Program-made: the position numbers and the translations under genes
Assembly (NCBI GenBank): GCA_020851035.1
Contig: JADZDM010000002.1
Span: 253,995 to 317,994 of the forward strand
From: Gemmatimonadaceae bacterium
GTDB taxonomy: Bacteria > Gemmatimonadota > Gemmatimonadetes > Gemmatimonadales > Gemmatimonadaceae
DNA: 64,000 nucleotides
Reading direction: 5' to 3'
The notes under the pieces: model-generated
Databases searched by the model: none
Seen by the model: only the letters and a program-made list of their open reading frames with translations
Told to the model about the DNA's origin: nothing
Part shown: piece by piece, positions 52,560 through 61,389 of the stretch
Numbering within the stretch: position 1 is the stretch's first letter
Layout of the letters: every line of letters starts with the position of its first letter

Positions 52560-54355
52560 GCGGGATCAACGACTTCGCGTTCAAGATCGGCACCGTCAAC
52601 GGCACCGGCTCGGCCAGCGCCAATGCGCTGCTGATGCAGGCGATCTTCCGGATGGGCATCCCGGTCACGGGCAAGAACATCTTCCCCTCCAACATCCAGG
52701 GGCTGCCCACCTGGTACGAGATCCGGGTGAGCCGTGACGGCTACACGGCGCGCCCCTCGGCGGTGGACCTGGTGGTCGCACTCAACCCGTCCACCTACGC
52801 CAAGGACGTGGCCACGGTGCGGCCCGGCGGCTACCTGCTCTACGACTCGACCTGGCCGCTGGACCCGGACCTGGTGCGCGAGGGGATCACGATCCTCGGC
52901 ATCCCCTTCGGCCAGCTCTGCGTGGATGCGTTCGAGGGCGACCGTGACCGCACCCTGCTGCGCAACATCGCGTATGCGGGCTCGCTGGCGGCGCTGCTCG
53001 GCATCGACATGGAGATCGTCGGCGGGATGCTGACGGAGAAGTATGGCAAGAAGCCGAAGCTGATGGCCTCGAACCAGAAGGCGATCCAGCTCGGCTACGG
53101 CTACGCGATGGAGCACTTCGCCTGCCCGCTGCCGTTCCACCTGGCGAAGATGGATGCCACGGCGGACTCGATCCTGATCGACGGCAACACGGCGAGTGCG
53201 CTCGGCTGCGTGTTCGCGGGGGCGACGGTCGGTGCGTGGTACCCGATCACGCCGGCGACCGCGCTGATGGAGGCGTTCAAGGGGTTCTGCGAGAAGTACC
53301 GGGTGGACCCCGAGACGGGGATGCACAACTATGCCATCCTGCAGGCCGAGGACGAGATCGCGGCGGCCGGGATCGTGATCGGGGCCGGCTGGGCGGGGGC
53401 GCGCTCGTTCACGAACACCTCCGGCCCCGGCATCTCGCTGATGCAGGAGTTCATCGGGCTCGCCTACTACACCGACATCCCGGCCGTCTTCTTCGACGTG
53501 CAGCGCTGCGGGCCGGCCACCGGCATGCCGACGCGCACGCAGCAGGCCGACCTGATGACGCTGGCCTACGCCTCGCACGGCGACACGAAGCACATCGTGC
53601 TCTTCCCCGCCGACCCGCACGAGGCGTTCGGCATGGCCGTCGAGAGCTTCGACCTCGCCGAGCGGTTCCAGACGCCGGTCTTCGTGGCATCGGACCTGGA
53701 CATCGGCATGAACGACTGGATGGTCAAGCGGCTCACCTGGGACGACCGCTACCGTCCCGACCGCGGCAAGGTGCTCGACGCGGCGGCCCTCGAGGCACTC
53801 CCGCGCTTCTCGCGCTACGCCGACGTGGATGGCGACGGCATCGCGGCGCGCACCCTGCCCGGCGTCTCACCGAAGGGCGCCTACTTCGTGCGCGGCTCGG
53901 GCCACGACAAGCACGCCGCCTACACCGAGGACTCCGACGCCTACCTCGAGGTGGTGGACCGCCTGAAGCGCAAGTTCGCGCACGCGGCCACGATGGTGCC
54001 GGCGCCCGCGATCCACTCGCACGGCCCCGCCGACGTGGGCCTGGTGACGATCGGCGGCTGCGACGCCGCCGTGCGCGAGGCCGCCGACATCCTCCGGGCG
54101 CAGGGCATCGCGGCCGACGTGATGCGCATCCGGGCGTTCCCGTTCGGCGAGGCGGTGCGCGAGTTCATCGCCGGCCACGAGCGCGTCTTCGTGATCGAGC
54201 AGAACCGCGACGCGCAGCTCCGGTCGCTGCTCACGATCGAGCTCTCGGTCGACCCCAACACCCTCACCTCGATCCTCGACTACGGCGGCATGCCGCTCAC
54301 CGCGAAGGTGGTGGTGGATGCCGTCAGTGCACACCTGGCCGGAGTGACCGCATGA
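52556..54355 (+). CDS. 2-oxoacid:acceptor oxidoreductase, fused gamma-alpha subunit
   Basis: A 599-residue protein starting in an ATGA overlap. The N-terminal roughly 180 residues are the gamma domain (FKIGTVNGTGSASANALLMQ), and the rest is the alpha subunit, with the YPITPATALMEAF motif that binds the pyrimidine of thiamine diphosphate and a C-terminal domain II (VFVIEQNRDAQLRSLL). This fused gamma-alpha layout matches 2-oxoglutarate:ferredoxin oxidoreductases of the KorA type, which work in aerobes. The substrate is not proved: 2-oxoglutarate, pyruvate or branched-chain 2-oxoacids are all possible. Confidence 0.9.
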   Translation: MSGINDFAFKIGTVNGTGSASANALLMQAIFRMGIPVTGKNIFPSNIQGLPTWYEIRVSRDGYTARPSAVDLVVALNPSTYAKDVATVRPGGYLLYDSTWPLDPDLVREGITILGIPFGQLCVDAFEGDRDRTLLRNIAYAGSLAALLGIDMEIVGGMLTEKYGKKPKLMASNQKAIQLGYGYAMEHFACPLPFHLAKMDATADSILIDGNTASALGCVFAGATVGAWYPITPATALMEAFKGFCEKYRVDPETGMHNYAILQAEDEIAAAGIVIGAGWAGARSFTNTSGPGISLMQEFIGLAYYTDIPAVFFDVQRCGPATGMPTRTQQADLMTLAYASHGDTKHIVLFPADPHEAFGMAVESFDLAERFQTPVFVASDLDIGMNDWMVKRLTWDDRYRPDRGKVLDAAALEALPRFSRYADVDGDGIAARTLPGVSPKGAYFVRGSGHDKHAAYTEDSDAYLEVVDRLKRKFAHAATMVPAPAIHSHGPADVGLVTIGGCDAAVREAADILRAQGIAADVMRIRAFPFGEAVREFIAGHERVFVIEQNRDAQLRSLLTIELSVDPNTLTSILDYGGMPLTAKVVVDAVSAHLAGVTA

Positions 54356-55407
54356 CCTCGATCGCAAAGCCGCCGGTACGGCACCCGAGCTCGCGCACCA
54401 ACGGCCGCGGGCTGGCGCTCCGTGACTACGAGGGCGCGATGTCCACGCTCTGCGCCGGCTGCGGGCATGACTCCGTGACCGCCGCGCTGGTGCAGGCGGC
54501 GTGGGAGCTGGAGCTGGAGCCGCATCGCGTGGGCAAGATGAGCGGCATCGGCTGCTCGTCGAAGACCACCGCCTACTTCATGAAGCAGTCGCACGGCTTC
54601 AACTCGGTGCACGGGCGCATGCCGAGCGTGACGTCGGGGGCGGCGGCGGCGAACCGCTCGCTCACGTACATCGGCATCTCCGGCGACGGCGACTCGCTCT
54701 CGATCGGCTTCGGGCAGCTCTCGCACGCCATCCGCCGCAACGTGGACATGCTCTACGTGATCGAGAACAACGGCGTCTACGGCCTGACGAAGGGCCAGTT
54801 CTCGGCCTCGGCCGACATCGGCTCGCTGTCGAAGAAGGGCGAGGCGAACGAGCAGGCGCCGATCGACCCGGTGCTGCTGGCGCTGACCCTCGGCGCGACC
54901 TTCGTGGCGCGCTCCTTCTCGGGCGACAAGAAGCAGCTCGTGCCGATCCTCAAGGCCGGACTCGCACACAACGGGCTGGCACTGGTGGACGTGATCTCGC
55001 CCTGCGTGTCGTTCAACGACCACGAGGGCAGCACCAAGAGCTACTCCTTCACCCGCGACCATGAGGTGGAGGTCGTGCAGACCGACTTCGTGCCGCTGCA
55101 GCGCGAGATCACGGTGCCGGAGACCGATGCCCACGTGCGGGTGGTGCAGATGCACGACGGATCGAAGGTCCGGCTGCGCGCGACGCAGGCGGACTACGAT
55201 CCCACCAACCGTGAGTCGGCCTATGCCTACGTGCGCGACTGCCAGCTGCGCCACGAGCTCGCCACCGGGCTGCTGTTCGTGGACGAGGGCGGGCGCAGCA
55301 TGCACGAGATGCTGCGCACGGTGGAGAAGCCGCTGATCGACGTGCCGTACGAGGAACTGTGCCCGGGCAGCGCGGCGCTCGACGCCCTCATGCGACGCTT
55401 CCGGTAA
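54352..55407 (+). CDS. 2-oxoacid:acceptor oxidoreductase beta subunit
   Basis: A 351-residue thiamine-diphosphate-binding subunit in ATGA overlap with the alpha gene. CAGCGHD supplies C34 and C37, GIGCSS C68 and SPCVSF a later Cys, together the four ligands of the intrinsic [4Fe-4S] cluster. GDGDSLSIGFGQLSHA through VIENNGVYGLTKGQ is the ThDP/Mg motif. With the preceding two genes it forms a complete enzyme that decarboxylates a 2-oxoacid to acyl-CoA, or runs in reverse. The GTG of fdsG follows 5 bp after its stop, so the formate dehydrogenase genes may be on the same mRNA. Confidence 0.92.
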   Translation: MTSIAKPPVRHPSSRTNGRGLALRDYEGAMSTLCAGCGHDSVTAALVQAAWELELEPHRVGKMSGIGCSSKTTAYFMKQSHGFNSVHGRMPSVTSGAAAANRSLTYIGISGDGDSLSIGFGQLSHAIRRNVDMLYVIENNGVYGLTKGQFSASADIGSLSKKGEANEQAPIDPVLLALTLGATFVARSFSGDKKQLVPILKAGLAHNGLALVDVISPCVSFNDHEGSTKSYSFTRDHEVEVVQTDFVPLQREITVPETDAHVRVVQMHDGSKVRLRATQADYDPTNRESAYAYVRDCQLRHELATGLLFVDEGGRSMHEMLRTVEKPLIDVPYEELCPGSAALDALMRRFR

Positions 55408-55412
55408 CGCCG

Positions 55413-55889
55413 GTGCGGACGGCAGACGACGAAGTCGACACGCTTCGCGACCTGCTGTCCGGGGCGGAGGCGGGATCGACGCCGCTGCTGCCGCTGCTGC
55501 AGGCGGTGAAGCAGCGGGTGGGCCATGTCTCGCCGGGCGCCATCCGCATGGTCGCCCAGGCGCTGAACCTGTCGCGCGCCGAGGTCCACGGTGTGGTGAG
55601 CTTCTACGGCGACCTGCGCGAGGCGCCGGTGGGGCGCCACGTCGTCCAGGTCTGCATGGCGGAGGCCTGCCAGTCGGTGGGCTGCCGCGCGCTGATGCGG
55701 CACGCCGCGCAGGCGCTCGGCGTGTCGGCCGGCACCACCACGTCCGATGGACGGGTGCACCTCGAGGCGGTGTACTGCCTCGGGAACTGCGCCCTCGGGC
55801 CGGCAGTGCGCATCGGCGACCGGGTGCATGGCGCCGTGACACCGGCCCGGTTCGATGCGCTCATCGCCCAGCTCGGAGGCACGGCGTGA
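55413..55889 (+). CDS. fdsG: NAD-dependent formate dehydrogenase gamma subunit (NuoE-like)
   Basis: A GTG start at 55413 gives 158 residues. The thioredoxin-like [2Fe-2S] fold of NuoE/FdsG has ligands C81 and C86 (VCMAEAC) and C122 and C126 (CLGNC). The N-terminal helical part (VGHVSPGAIRMVAQALNLSRAEVHGVV) is typical. It forms the electron-transfer pair with the FdsB subunit, whose GTG overlaps its stop by 4 bp. The order G-B-A-C-D is that of the known soluble molybdenum formate dehydrogenases. Confidence 0.93.
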   Translation: MRTADDEVDTLRDLLSGAEAGSTPLLPLLQAVKQRVGHVSPGAIRMVAQALNLSRAEVHGVVSFYGDLREAPVGRHVVQVCMAEACQSVGCRALMRHAAQALGVSAGTTTSDGRVHLEAVYCLGNCALGPAVRIGDRVHGAVTPARFDALIAQLGGTA

Positions 55890-57430
55890 GCACGGTGCTG
55901 TTCCTGCCGGCCGACACCGGTGCCGTCTCGGTCGGTGCCGACGACGTCGCGGCGGCAATCGAGGCGTGCAGCATCTCGCAGGCGCTCGATGTGCGGATCG
56001 TGCGCACCGGCTCCCGCGGGGCGTACTGGCTCGAGCCACTGCTCGAGGTGGCGACGCCGGCGGGGCGCATCGGGTTCGCGAACCTGTCCGCCGGCGACGT
56101 CCCCGCACTCTTCGCGGCCGGCGTGCCGACCGGCGCTCACCCCTCGTGCCTCGGCCTGGTGGACGCGCTGCCATGGCTGCGGCAGCAGCAGCGCCTGACC
56201 TTCGCCAGGGCCGGCATCATCGACCCGCTCTCGCTCAGCGACTACCGCGACACCGGCGGGTTGGCCGGCCTGGAACGCGCGCGCGCGCTCGCGCCGCAGG
56301 CCATCATCCACGAGGTGGTCGCGTCGGGGCTGCGCGGCCGTGGCGGTGCGGCGTTTCCCGCGGGGCTCAAGTGGCAGACCGTGCACGACACGCCCGCGGC
56401 GGTGCGTTACGTCGTCTGCAATGCAGACGAGGGGGACTCGGGCACGTTCGCGGACCGGCTCCTCATCGAGGCGGATCCGATGCAGCTCATCGAGGGGATG
56501 GCCATCGCGGCACGCGCCGTCGGCGCCGCGCAGGGGTTCATCTACCTCCGCTCGGAGTATCCGCTGGCGGCGCGCACCCTCGACCGCGCACTCCACGTGG
56601 CGCGCGAGGCAGGCGTGCTCGGCGACGGCTTCGACATCGCGGTGCGGCTCGGTGGGGGCGCCTACATCTGCGGCGAGGAGACGGCGCTCCTGGAGAGCCT
56701 GGAGGGCCGGCGCGGCGTGGTGCGCGCGAAGCCGCCGCTGCCGGCCCGGGAGGGACTGTTCGGCCAGCCGACGGTGATCAACAACGTGCTCACGTTCGCT
56801 GCCGTGACGGAGGTGCTGGCGCGCGGCGGCGCGGCGTATGCGGGCCACGGTGTGGACCGGTCACGGGGGACGATGCCCTTCCAGCTCGCCGGCAACGTGA
56901 CGCGTGGCGGATTGGTGGAGGTGCCGTTCGGCATCACGGTGCGGGCGCTGGTGGAGGGTTTCGGCGGGGGCTGTGCCAGCGGGCGCCCGATGAAGGCCGT
57001 GCAGGTGGGCGGGCCACTCGGCGCGTACCTGCCCGAGTCGCAGTGGGATGCCCCGCTGGCGTACGAGTCGATGGCGGCGATCGGCGCCATGCTTGGCCAC
57101 GGTGGCGTGGTGGTGTTCGACGACACGGCCGACATGGGCGAGCAGGCGCAGTTCGCGATGGAGTTCTGTGCCCACGAGTCGTGCGGCAAGTGCACCCCCT
57201 GCCGGATCGGCTCGACGCGCGGCGCCGAGGTGATCGGCCGCCTGCGCCGCGGTGAGTCGGTCGCGGCCAGTCGCGCGCTCCTCGATGACCTCTGCGAGAC
57301 GATGGAACTCGGGTCGCTCTGCGCGCTCGGTGGCCTCACCCCGATGCCGGTGCGCAGCGTGCTGCGGTACTTCGGGCACGAGCTCGTGCCTGCCATGCCA
57401 GCGCCACTGGGCGAGGAGGTCCCCGCATGA
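55886..57430 (+). CDS. fdsB: NAD-dependent formate dehydrogenase beta subunit (NuoF-like)
   Basis: A 514-residue NuoF/FdsB-type protein starting at a GTG in a GTGA overlap. Residues 1-125 form a thioredoxin-like N-terminal domain. The NADH/FMN-binding core has GRGGAAFPAGLKW (about 150), CNADEGDSGTF and GAYICGEETALLESLEG. The [4Fe-4S] ligands are ESCGKCTPC near residue 432 and a last Cys in LGSLCALGG. It carries FMN and reduces NAD+ with electrons from formate. Its stop overlaps fdsA by 4 bp. Confidence 0.94.
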   Translation: MSTVLFLPADTGAVSVGADDVAAAIEACSISQALDVRIVRTGSRGAYWLEPLLEVATPAGRIGFANLSAGDVPALFAAGVPTGAHPSCLGLVDALPWLRQQQRLTFARAGIIDPLSLSDYRDTGGLAGLERARALAPQAIIHEVVASGLRGRGGAAFPAGLKWQTVHDTPAAVRYVVCNADEGDSGTFADRLLIEADPMQLIEGMAIAARAVGAAQGFIYLRSEYPLAARTLDRALHVAREAGVLGDGFDIAVRLGGGAYICGEETALLESLEGRRGVVRAKPPLPAREGLFGQPTVINNVLTFAAVTEVLARGGAAYAGHGVDRSRGTMPFQLAGNVTRGGLVEVPFGITVRALVEGFGGGCASGRPMKAVQVGGPLGAYLPESQWDAPLAYESMAAIGAMLGHGGVVVFDDTADMGEQAQFAMEFCAHESCGKCTPCRIGSTRGAEVIGRLRRGESVAASRALLDDLCETMELGSLCALGGLTPMPVRSVLRYFGHELVPAMPAPLGEEVPA

Positions 57431-60210
57431 CACTGCTCCGGAACGCCGATGCCCCGCGCCGCGACCTTGGCACGCCAGCGGTGACGGCCGACGCCGGCCG
57501 CGTGTGCCTCACCATCGATGGCATCGCGGTGGAGGTGGCCGCCGGCACCTCGGTGATGCGCGCCGCACGCGAGGCCGGCATTGGTGTCCCGAGCCTCTGC
57601 GCCACCGACTCGCTGCGCCCGTTCGGGTCCTGCCGACTTTGCGTGGTGGAGATCGCGGGCCGGAAGGGGCTGCCGGCGTCATGCACCACGCCCGTGGAGG
57701 CGGGGATGGTCGTGCGCACGCAGGGCGACACCGTGGCGCGGGTGCGCCGGAACGTGATGGAGCTCTACATCTCCGACCATCCGCTGGACTGCCTCACCTG
57801 CGCGGCGAACGGGGATTGTGAGCTGCAGGACATGGCCGGTGCGGTGGGGCTGCGCGAGGTGCGCTACGGCACCGATGGCGCCAACCACCTGGCGGCGCCC
57901 ACCGATGCCTCCAACCCGTACTTCACGTTCGACGCCTCGAAGTGCATCGTGTGCGCGCGCTGCGTGCGCGCCTGCGAGGAGGTCCAGGGGACCTTCGCCC
58001 TCACGATCGCGGGGCGCGGCTTCGGGGCAACGGTGCACGCCGGCATCGGCGAGACGTTCCTCGGCTCCGAGTGTGTCTCGTGCGGAGCGTGTGTGCAGGC
58101 CTGCCCCACCGCCACGCTCACCGAGAAGAGCGTGATCGAGTCCGGGCAACCGGACCGCGTGGTGCGGACCACCTGCGCCTACTGCGGCGTGGGCTGCTCG
58201 TTCCGCGCCGAGGCGAAGGGCAACGAGGTGGTGCGGATGGTGCCGGACATGGATGGCGGCGCGAACGAGGGTCATTCGTGCGTGAAGGGACGCTTCGCGT
58301 GGGGCTACGCCACCCATCGCGACCGTGTCCTGCACCCGATGATCCGGGAGCAGATCACCGATGCGTGGCGCACGGTGAGCTGGGACGAGGCCATCGCCCA
58401 TGCAGCGGCGCGGTTCCGCGCCATCCAGGCGGCGCACGGCGTCGGGGCGATCGGCGGCGTGTCGTCGTCACGCTGCACCAACGAGGAGGTGTACGTGGTG
58501 CAGAAGATGGTCCGCACCTCGTTCCGCAACAACAACATCGACACCTGTGCGCGCGTCTGTCACTCCCCCACCGGCTACGGCCTGAAGCAGACCTTCGGCA
58601 CCTCGGCCGGTACGCAGGACTTCCGCTCGGTGGCCAGCGCCGACGTGATCGTCGTGATCGGCGCCAACCCCACCGATGCCCATCCCGTCTTCGCCGCGCG
58701 CATGAAGAAGCGGATCCGGCAGGGCGCGAAGCTGATCGTGATCGACCCGCGCCGGATCGACCTGGTGCGGAGCCCGCATGTGCGTGCCTCGCACCACCTG
58801 GCGCTCAGGCCCGGCACCAACGTGGCCGTGATCAACGCGCTCGCCCACGTGATCGTGACCGAGGGGCTGGCCAACGCGCAGTTCGTGGCCGAGCGGTGCG
58901 ACGACGCCTCGTTCGCGATGTGGAAGGCCTTCATCACGCAGCCGGAGCAGGCACCGGAGGCCACCGAGGGGATGACCGGGGTGAGCGCTCCCGAGCTGCG
59001 CCGCGCGGCGCGCCTCTACGCCGGTGCCCGCAACGCCGCCATCTACTATGGCCTGGGTGTCACGGAGCACAGCCAGGGCAGCACGATGGTCATGGGCATC
59101 GCCAACCTGGCGATGGTGGCCGGCCACCTGGGACGGGATGGCGTGGGCGTGAGCCCGCTGCGCGGCCAGAACAACGTGCAGGGCGCCTGCGACATGGGCT
59201 CGTTCCCGCACGAGTTGCCGGGCTACCGTCACATCTCCGATGATGACACGCGCGGCTCGTTCGAGCGGGCGTGGCAGGTGCACCTCGACGACGAGCCCGG
59301 GCTGCGAATCCCGAACATGCTGGCCGGGTCACTCGCCGGACAGTTCCGCGGGCTCTTCATCCAGGGGGAGGATCTCGCGCAGAGCGACCCCGACACGCAG
59401 CACGTGACCGCGGCACTGCGTGCCATGGACTGTGTGGTGGTGCAGGACCTGTTCCTCAACGCGACGTCGAAGTACGCGCATGTCTTCCTGCCCGGCACGG
59501 CGTTCCTGGAGAAGGACGGCACGTTCACGAACGCCGAGCGCCGGATCAATCGCGTGCGGCCGGTGATGCCGCCGCGCAGCGGGATGGCGGAGTGGGAGGC
59601 CGTCTGCCGCCTGGCGACGGCGATGGGCTACCCGATGTCGTATCCCGACGCCTCGGCGATCATGGACGAGATCGCGGCGCTGACCCCGACCTTCGCCGGC
59701 GTGTCGTTCGCGCACCTGGACCGCGTCGGGAGCGTGCAGTGGCCCTGCACCGCCGCCACCCCGCTCGGCACCCGCATCATGCACGAGGCGGGGTTCGTGC
59801 GTGGCAAGGGTCGGTTCATGATCACGCAATACGTGCCCACCGACGAGAAGTCCACGCGGCGCTTCCCGCTGCTGCTCACCACCGGGCGCACGCTCACGCA
59901 GTACAACGTGGGCACACAGACACGCCGGACGAAGAACAGCACCTGGCATCCCGAGGACCTGCTCGAAATCCACCCGCACGATGCCGAGCTGCGTGGCATC
60001 GGCGACGGCGACCGCGTGCGGCTCGCCAGCCGGAAGGGGTCGATCACGCTGCACGCGGCGGTGACCGAACGGGTGCCGGCCGGCGTCTGCTACACCACCT
60101 TCCACCACCCCGAGGCCGCCGCCAACGTCATCACCACCGAGTTCTCCGACTGGGCCACCAACTGCCCCGAGTACAAGGTGACGGCGGTCGAAGTGAGTCC
60201 GCTGGACTGA
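57427..60210 (+). CDS. fdsA: NAD-dependent formate dehydrogenase alpha (molybdenum) subunit
   Basis: A 927-residue catalytic subunit. In order: an N-terminal [2Fe-2S] domain (C58, C69, C72, C86), a NuoG-type His/Cys cluster (H118, C122, C125, C131), two ferredoxin-type [4Fe-4S] clusters (C173-C183 and C216-C226), a [4Fe-4S] site of the Mo domain (C250, C253, C257, C285), then the bis-MGD molybdopterin domains. The Mo ligand is Cys378 in ARVCHSPTGYG, encoded by TGT, so no selenocysteine is needed. It oxidises formate to CO2 in the cytoplasm (the reverse is possible). The C-terminal dinucleotide-binding domain starts at about 800. Confidence 0.95.
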   Translation: MTLLRNADAPRRDLGTPAVTADAGRVCLTIDGIAVEVAAGTSVMRAAREAGIGVPSLCATDSLRPFGSCRLCVVEIAGRKGLPASCTTPVEAGMVVRTQGDTVARVRRNVMELYISDHPLDCLTCAANGDCELQDMAGAVGLREVRYGTDGANHLAAPTDASNPYFTFDASKCIVCARCVRACEEVQGTFALTIAGRGFGATVHAGIGETFLGSECVSCGACVQACPTATLTEKSVIESGQPDRVVRTTCAYCGVGCSFRAEAKGNEVVRMVPDMDGGANEGHSCVKGRFAWGYATHRDRVLHPMIREQITDAWRTVSWDEAIAHAAARFRAIQAAHGVGAIGGVSSSRCTNEEVYVVQKMVRTSFRNNNIDTCARVCHSPTGYGLKQTFGTSAGTQDFRSVASADVIVVIGANPTDAHPVFAARMKKRIRQGAKLIVIDPRRIDLVRSPHVRASHHLALRPGTNVAVINALAHVIVTEGLANAQFVAERCDDASFAMWKAFITQPEQAPEATEGMTGVSAPELRRAARLYAGARNAAIYYGLGVTEHSQGSTMVMGIANLAMVAGHLGRDGVGVSPLRGQNNVQGACDMGSFPHELPGYRHISDDDTRGSFERAWQVHLDDEPGLRIPNMLAGSLAGQFRGLFIQGEDLAQSDPDTQHVTAALRAMDCVVVQDLFLNATSKYAHVFLPGTAFLEKDGTFTNAERRINRVRPVMPPRSGMAEWEAVCRLATAMGYPMSYPDASAIMDEIAALTPTFAGVSFAHLDRVGSVQWPCTAATPLGTRIMHEAGFVRGKGRFMITQYVPTDEKSTRRFPLLLTTGRTLTQYNVGTQTRRTKNSTWHPEDLLEIHPHDAELRGIGDGDRVRLASRKGSITLHAAVTERVPAGVCYTTFHHPEAAANVITTEFSDWATNCPEYKVTAVEVSPLD

Positions 60211-60211
60211 G

Positions 60212-61063
60212 ATGACCATCCCCGAGCCGCCGGCGCTGCCGGGAGCGGAACTGCGCCGCGTGCAGGCCGGCGACACCGGTCATGCCGAGACGTGGGGTAT
60301 CGCCGTGGAATCGCCGGTCCAGATCACGATCAACGGGAATCCGTGGACCGTGCAGCTGGCCACGCCGGCGGACCTCGCCGACCTCGCGATCGGCCTCGCG
60401 GTCACGGAACGCCTGATCCCCGACGCCGGCGCCGTGCGCGAGGTGCAGGTCTCCACCTTCCTGCAGGATGTGACCGTGGACCTCCGTGTGGACGAGGCCC
60501 GCCTCGACCGCAGTGCCATGCCGGTGCGCGCGATGCCGGCCGGCACCGCCTGTGGCCTCTGCGGCCTGGAATCGCTGGCCGCACTCCACGCGCGCCAGGA
60601 CCGCTCCCGTACCGAATCCCCGCAAACCGGTGACAGTGCACTCATTCCCGACATCGGTGACAGTGCACTCGATCGCGCCTTCGCGGAGCTGCCCGGCCTC
60701 CAGCCGCTCAATGCCCGCACCCGGTCCGTGCACGCCGCGGCGTGGTGTGCACCGGACGGTGCGATCCTCCTGGTGCGCGAGGACGTCGGCCGCCACAACG
60801 CCCTCGACAAGCTGGTGGGCGCCCTCGCGCAGTCCGGGCGCCTGTCACAGCCAGGCTTCGTCGTGATGTCCAGCCGCTGCAGCTTCGAGCTGGTGCAGAA
60901 GGCCTCGGTGACGGGGGCACGGCTGCTGGCCACCGTCTCCGCCCCGACGAGCATGGCCCTGCAGTGGGCGGAGGCGCTCGGGCTGCCGCTCGCCTGCCGC
61001 GCCGGTGGCAACGGTGTGCGCCGCTTCGTGCGATTCCGCCGCGGGGACGCCGGTGCGCCCTGA
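60212..61063 (+). CDS. fdhD: Formate dehydrogenase sulfurtransferase FdhD (FdsC)
   Basis: A 283-residue FdhD-family protein with the sulfur-carrying pair C114-x2-C117 (GTACGLCGLESL). VREDVGRHNALDKLVG is the family signature, and SSRCSFELVQK follows. FdhD moves sulfur from a cysteine desulfurase to the molybdenum cofactor before its insertion into the formate dehydrogenase. It lies 1 bp after fdsA and overlaps fdsD by 11 nt. After the CxxC there is an unusual segment (GDSALIPDIGDSAL) encoded by two in-frame 16-bp direct repeats, which lengthens the loop before the catalytic core. Confidence 0.93.
   Translation: MTIPEPPALPGAELRRVQAGDTGHAETWGIAVESPVQITINGNPWTVQLATPADLADLAIGLAVTERLIPDAGAVREVQVSTFLQDVTVDLRVDEARLDRSAMPVRAMPAGTACGLCGLESLAALHARQDRSRTESPQTGDSALIPDIGDSALDRAFAELPGLQPLNARTRSVHAAAWCAPDGAILLVREDVGRHNALDKLVGALAQSGRLSQPGFVVMSSRCSFELVQKASVTGARLLATVSAPTSMALQWAEALGLPLACRAGGNGVRRFVRFRRGDAGAP
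60628..60670 (+). repeat. Two in-frame 16-bp direct repeats inside fdhD
   Basis: CGGTGACAGTGCACTC occurs at 60628-60643 and again at 60655-60670, a period of 27 nt (nine codons). Each copy encodes GDSAL. The pair suggests a local duplication that kept the reading frame. Confidence 0.85.
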
Positions 61064-61292
61064 CGACCTGGCACGGATGGCCAACCAGATTGCGCAGTAC
61101 TTTTCCGCGTACCCTGACCCGGAGTCGGTCGACGGGGTGCGCGATCACCTGCAGAAGTTCTGGGATCCACAGATGCGGCGCGACCTGCTCGCGATTGCGG
61201 ACCGCCACGCCGCAGCGGGCGAAGGCGCGATCGCGCTGCACCCCCTGGTGGTCCGCGCCCTCCGACCCCCGGGCGCCGACACTTCCTCGTGA
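61053..61292 (+). CDS. fdsD: Formate dehydrogenase delta subunit
   Basis: A GTG at 61053, overlapping fdhD by 11 nt, gives 79 residues. The sequence DLARMANQIAQYFSAYPDPE, and then HLQKFWDPQMRRDLL, is the compact FdsD family pattern. This small subunit belongs to the soluble NAD-dependent formate dehydrogenase complex and is thought to aid assembly or cofactor handling. Its presence, and the G-B-A-C-D gene order, identifies the complex as the Fds type rather than an electron-bifurcating clostridial type. Confidence 0.9.
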   Translation: MRPDDLARMANQIAQYFSAYPDPESVDGVRDHLQKFWDPQMRRDLLAIADRHAAAGEGAIALHPLVVRALRPPGADTSS

Positions 61293-61389
61293 GCCAGGGG
61301 CACCACTGCCCCGCACCACCGCCATGCGGGTCGCCCGGCGGCGCCCCGCCACCTGTCGACATCGACCCTTCACCGTCACTGGAGCGTAC

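Noticed and set aside
58558-58560. Selenocysteine in the formate dehydrogenase active site
   Set aside because: The active-site codon is TGT (Cys378), not TGA, and there is no in-frame stop.
61293-61389. Riboswitch upstream of fhs
   Set aside because: The 97-bp gap shows no recognisable folate-riboswitch core or terminator hairpin.
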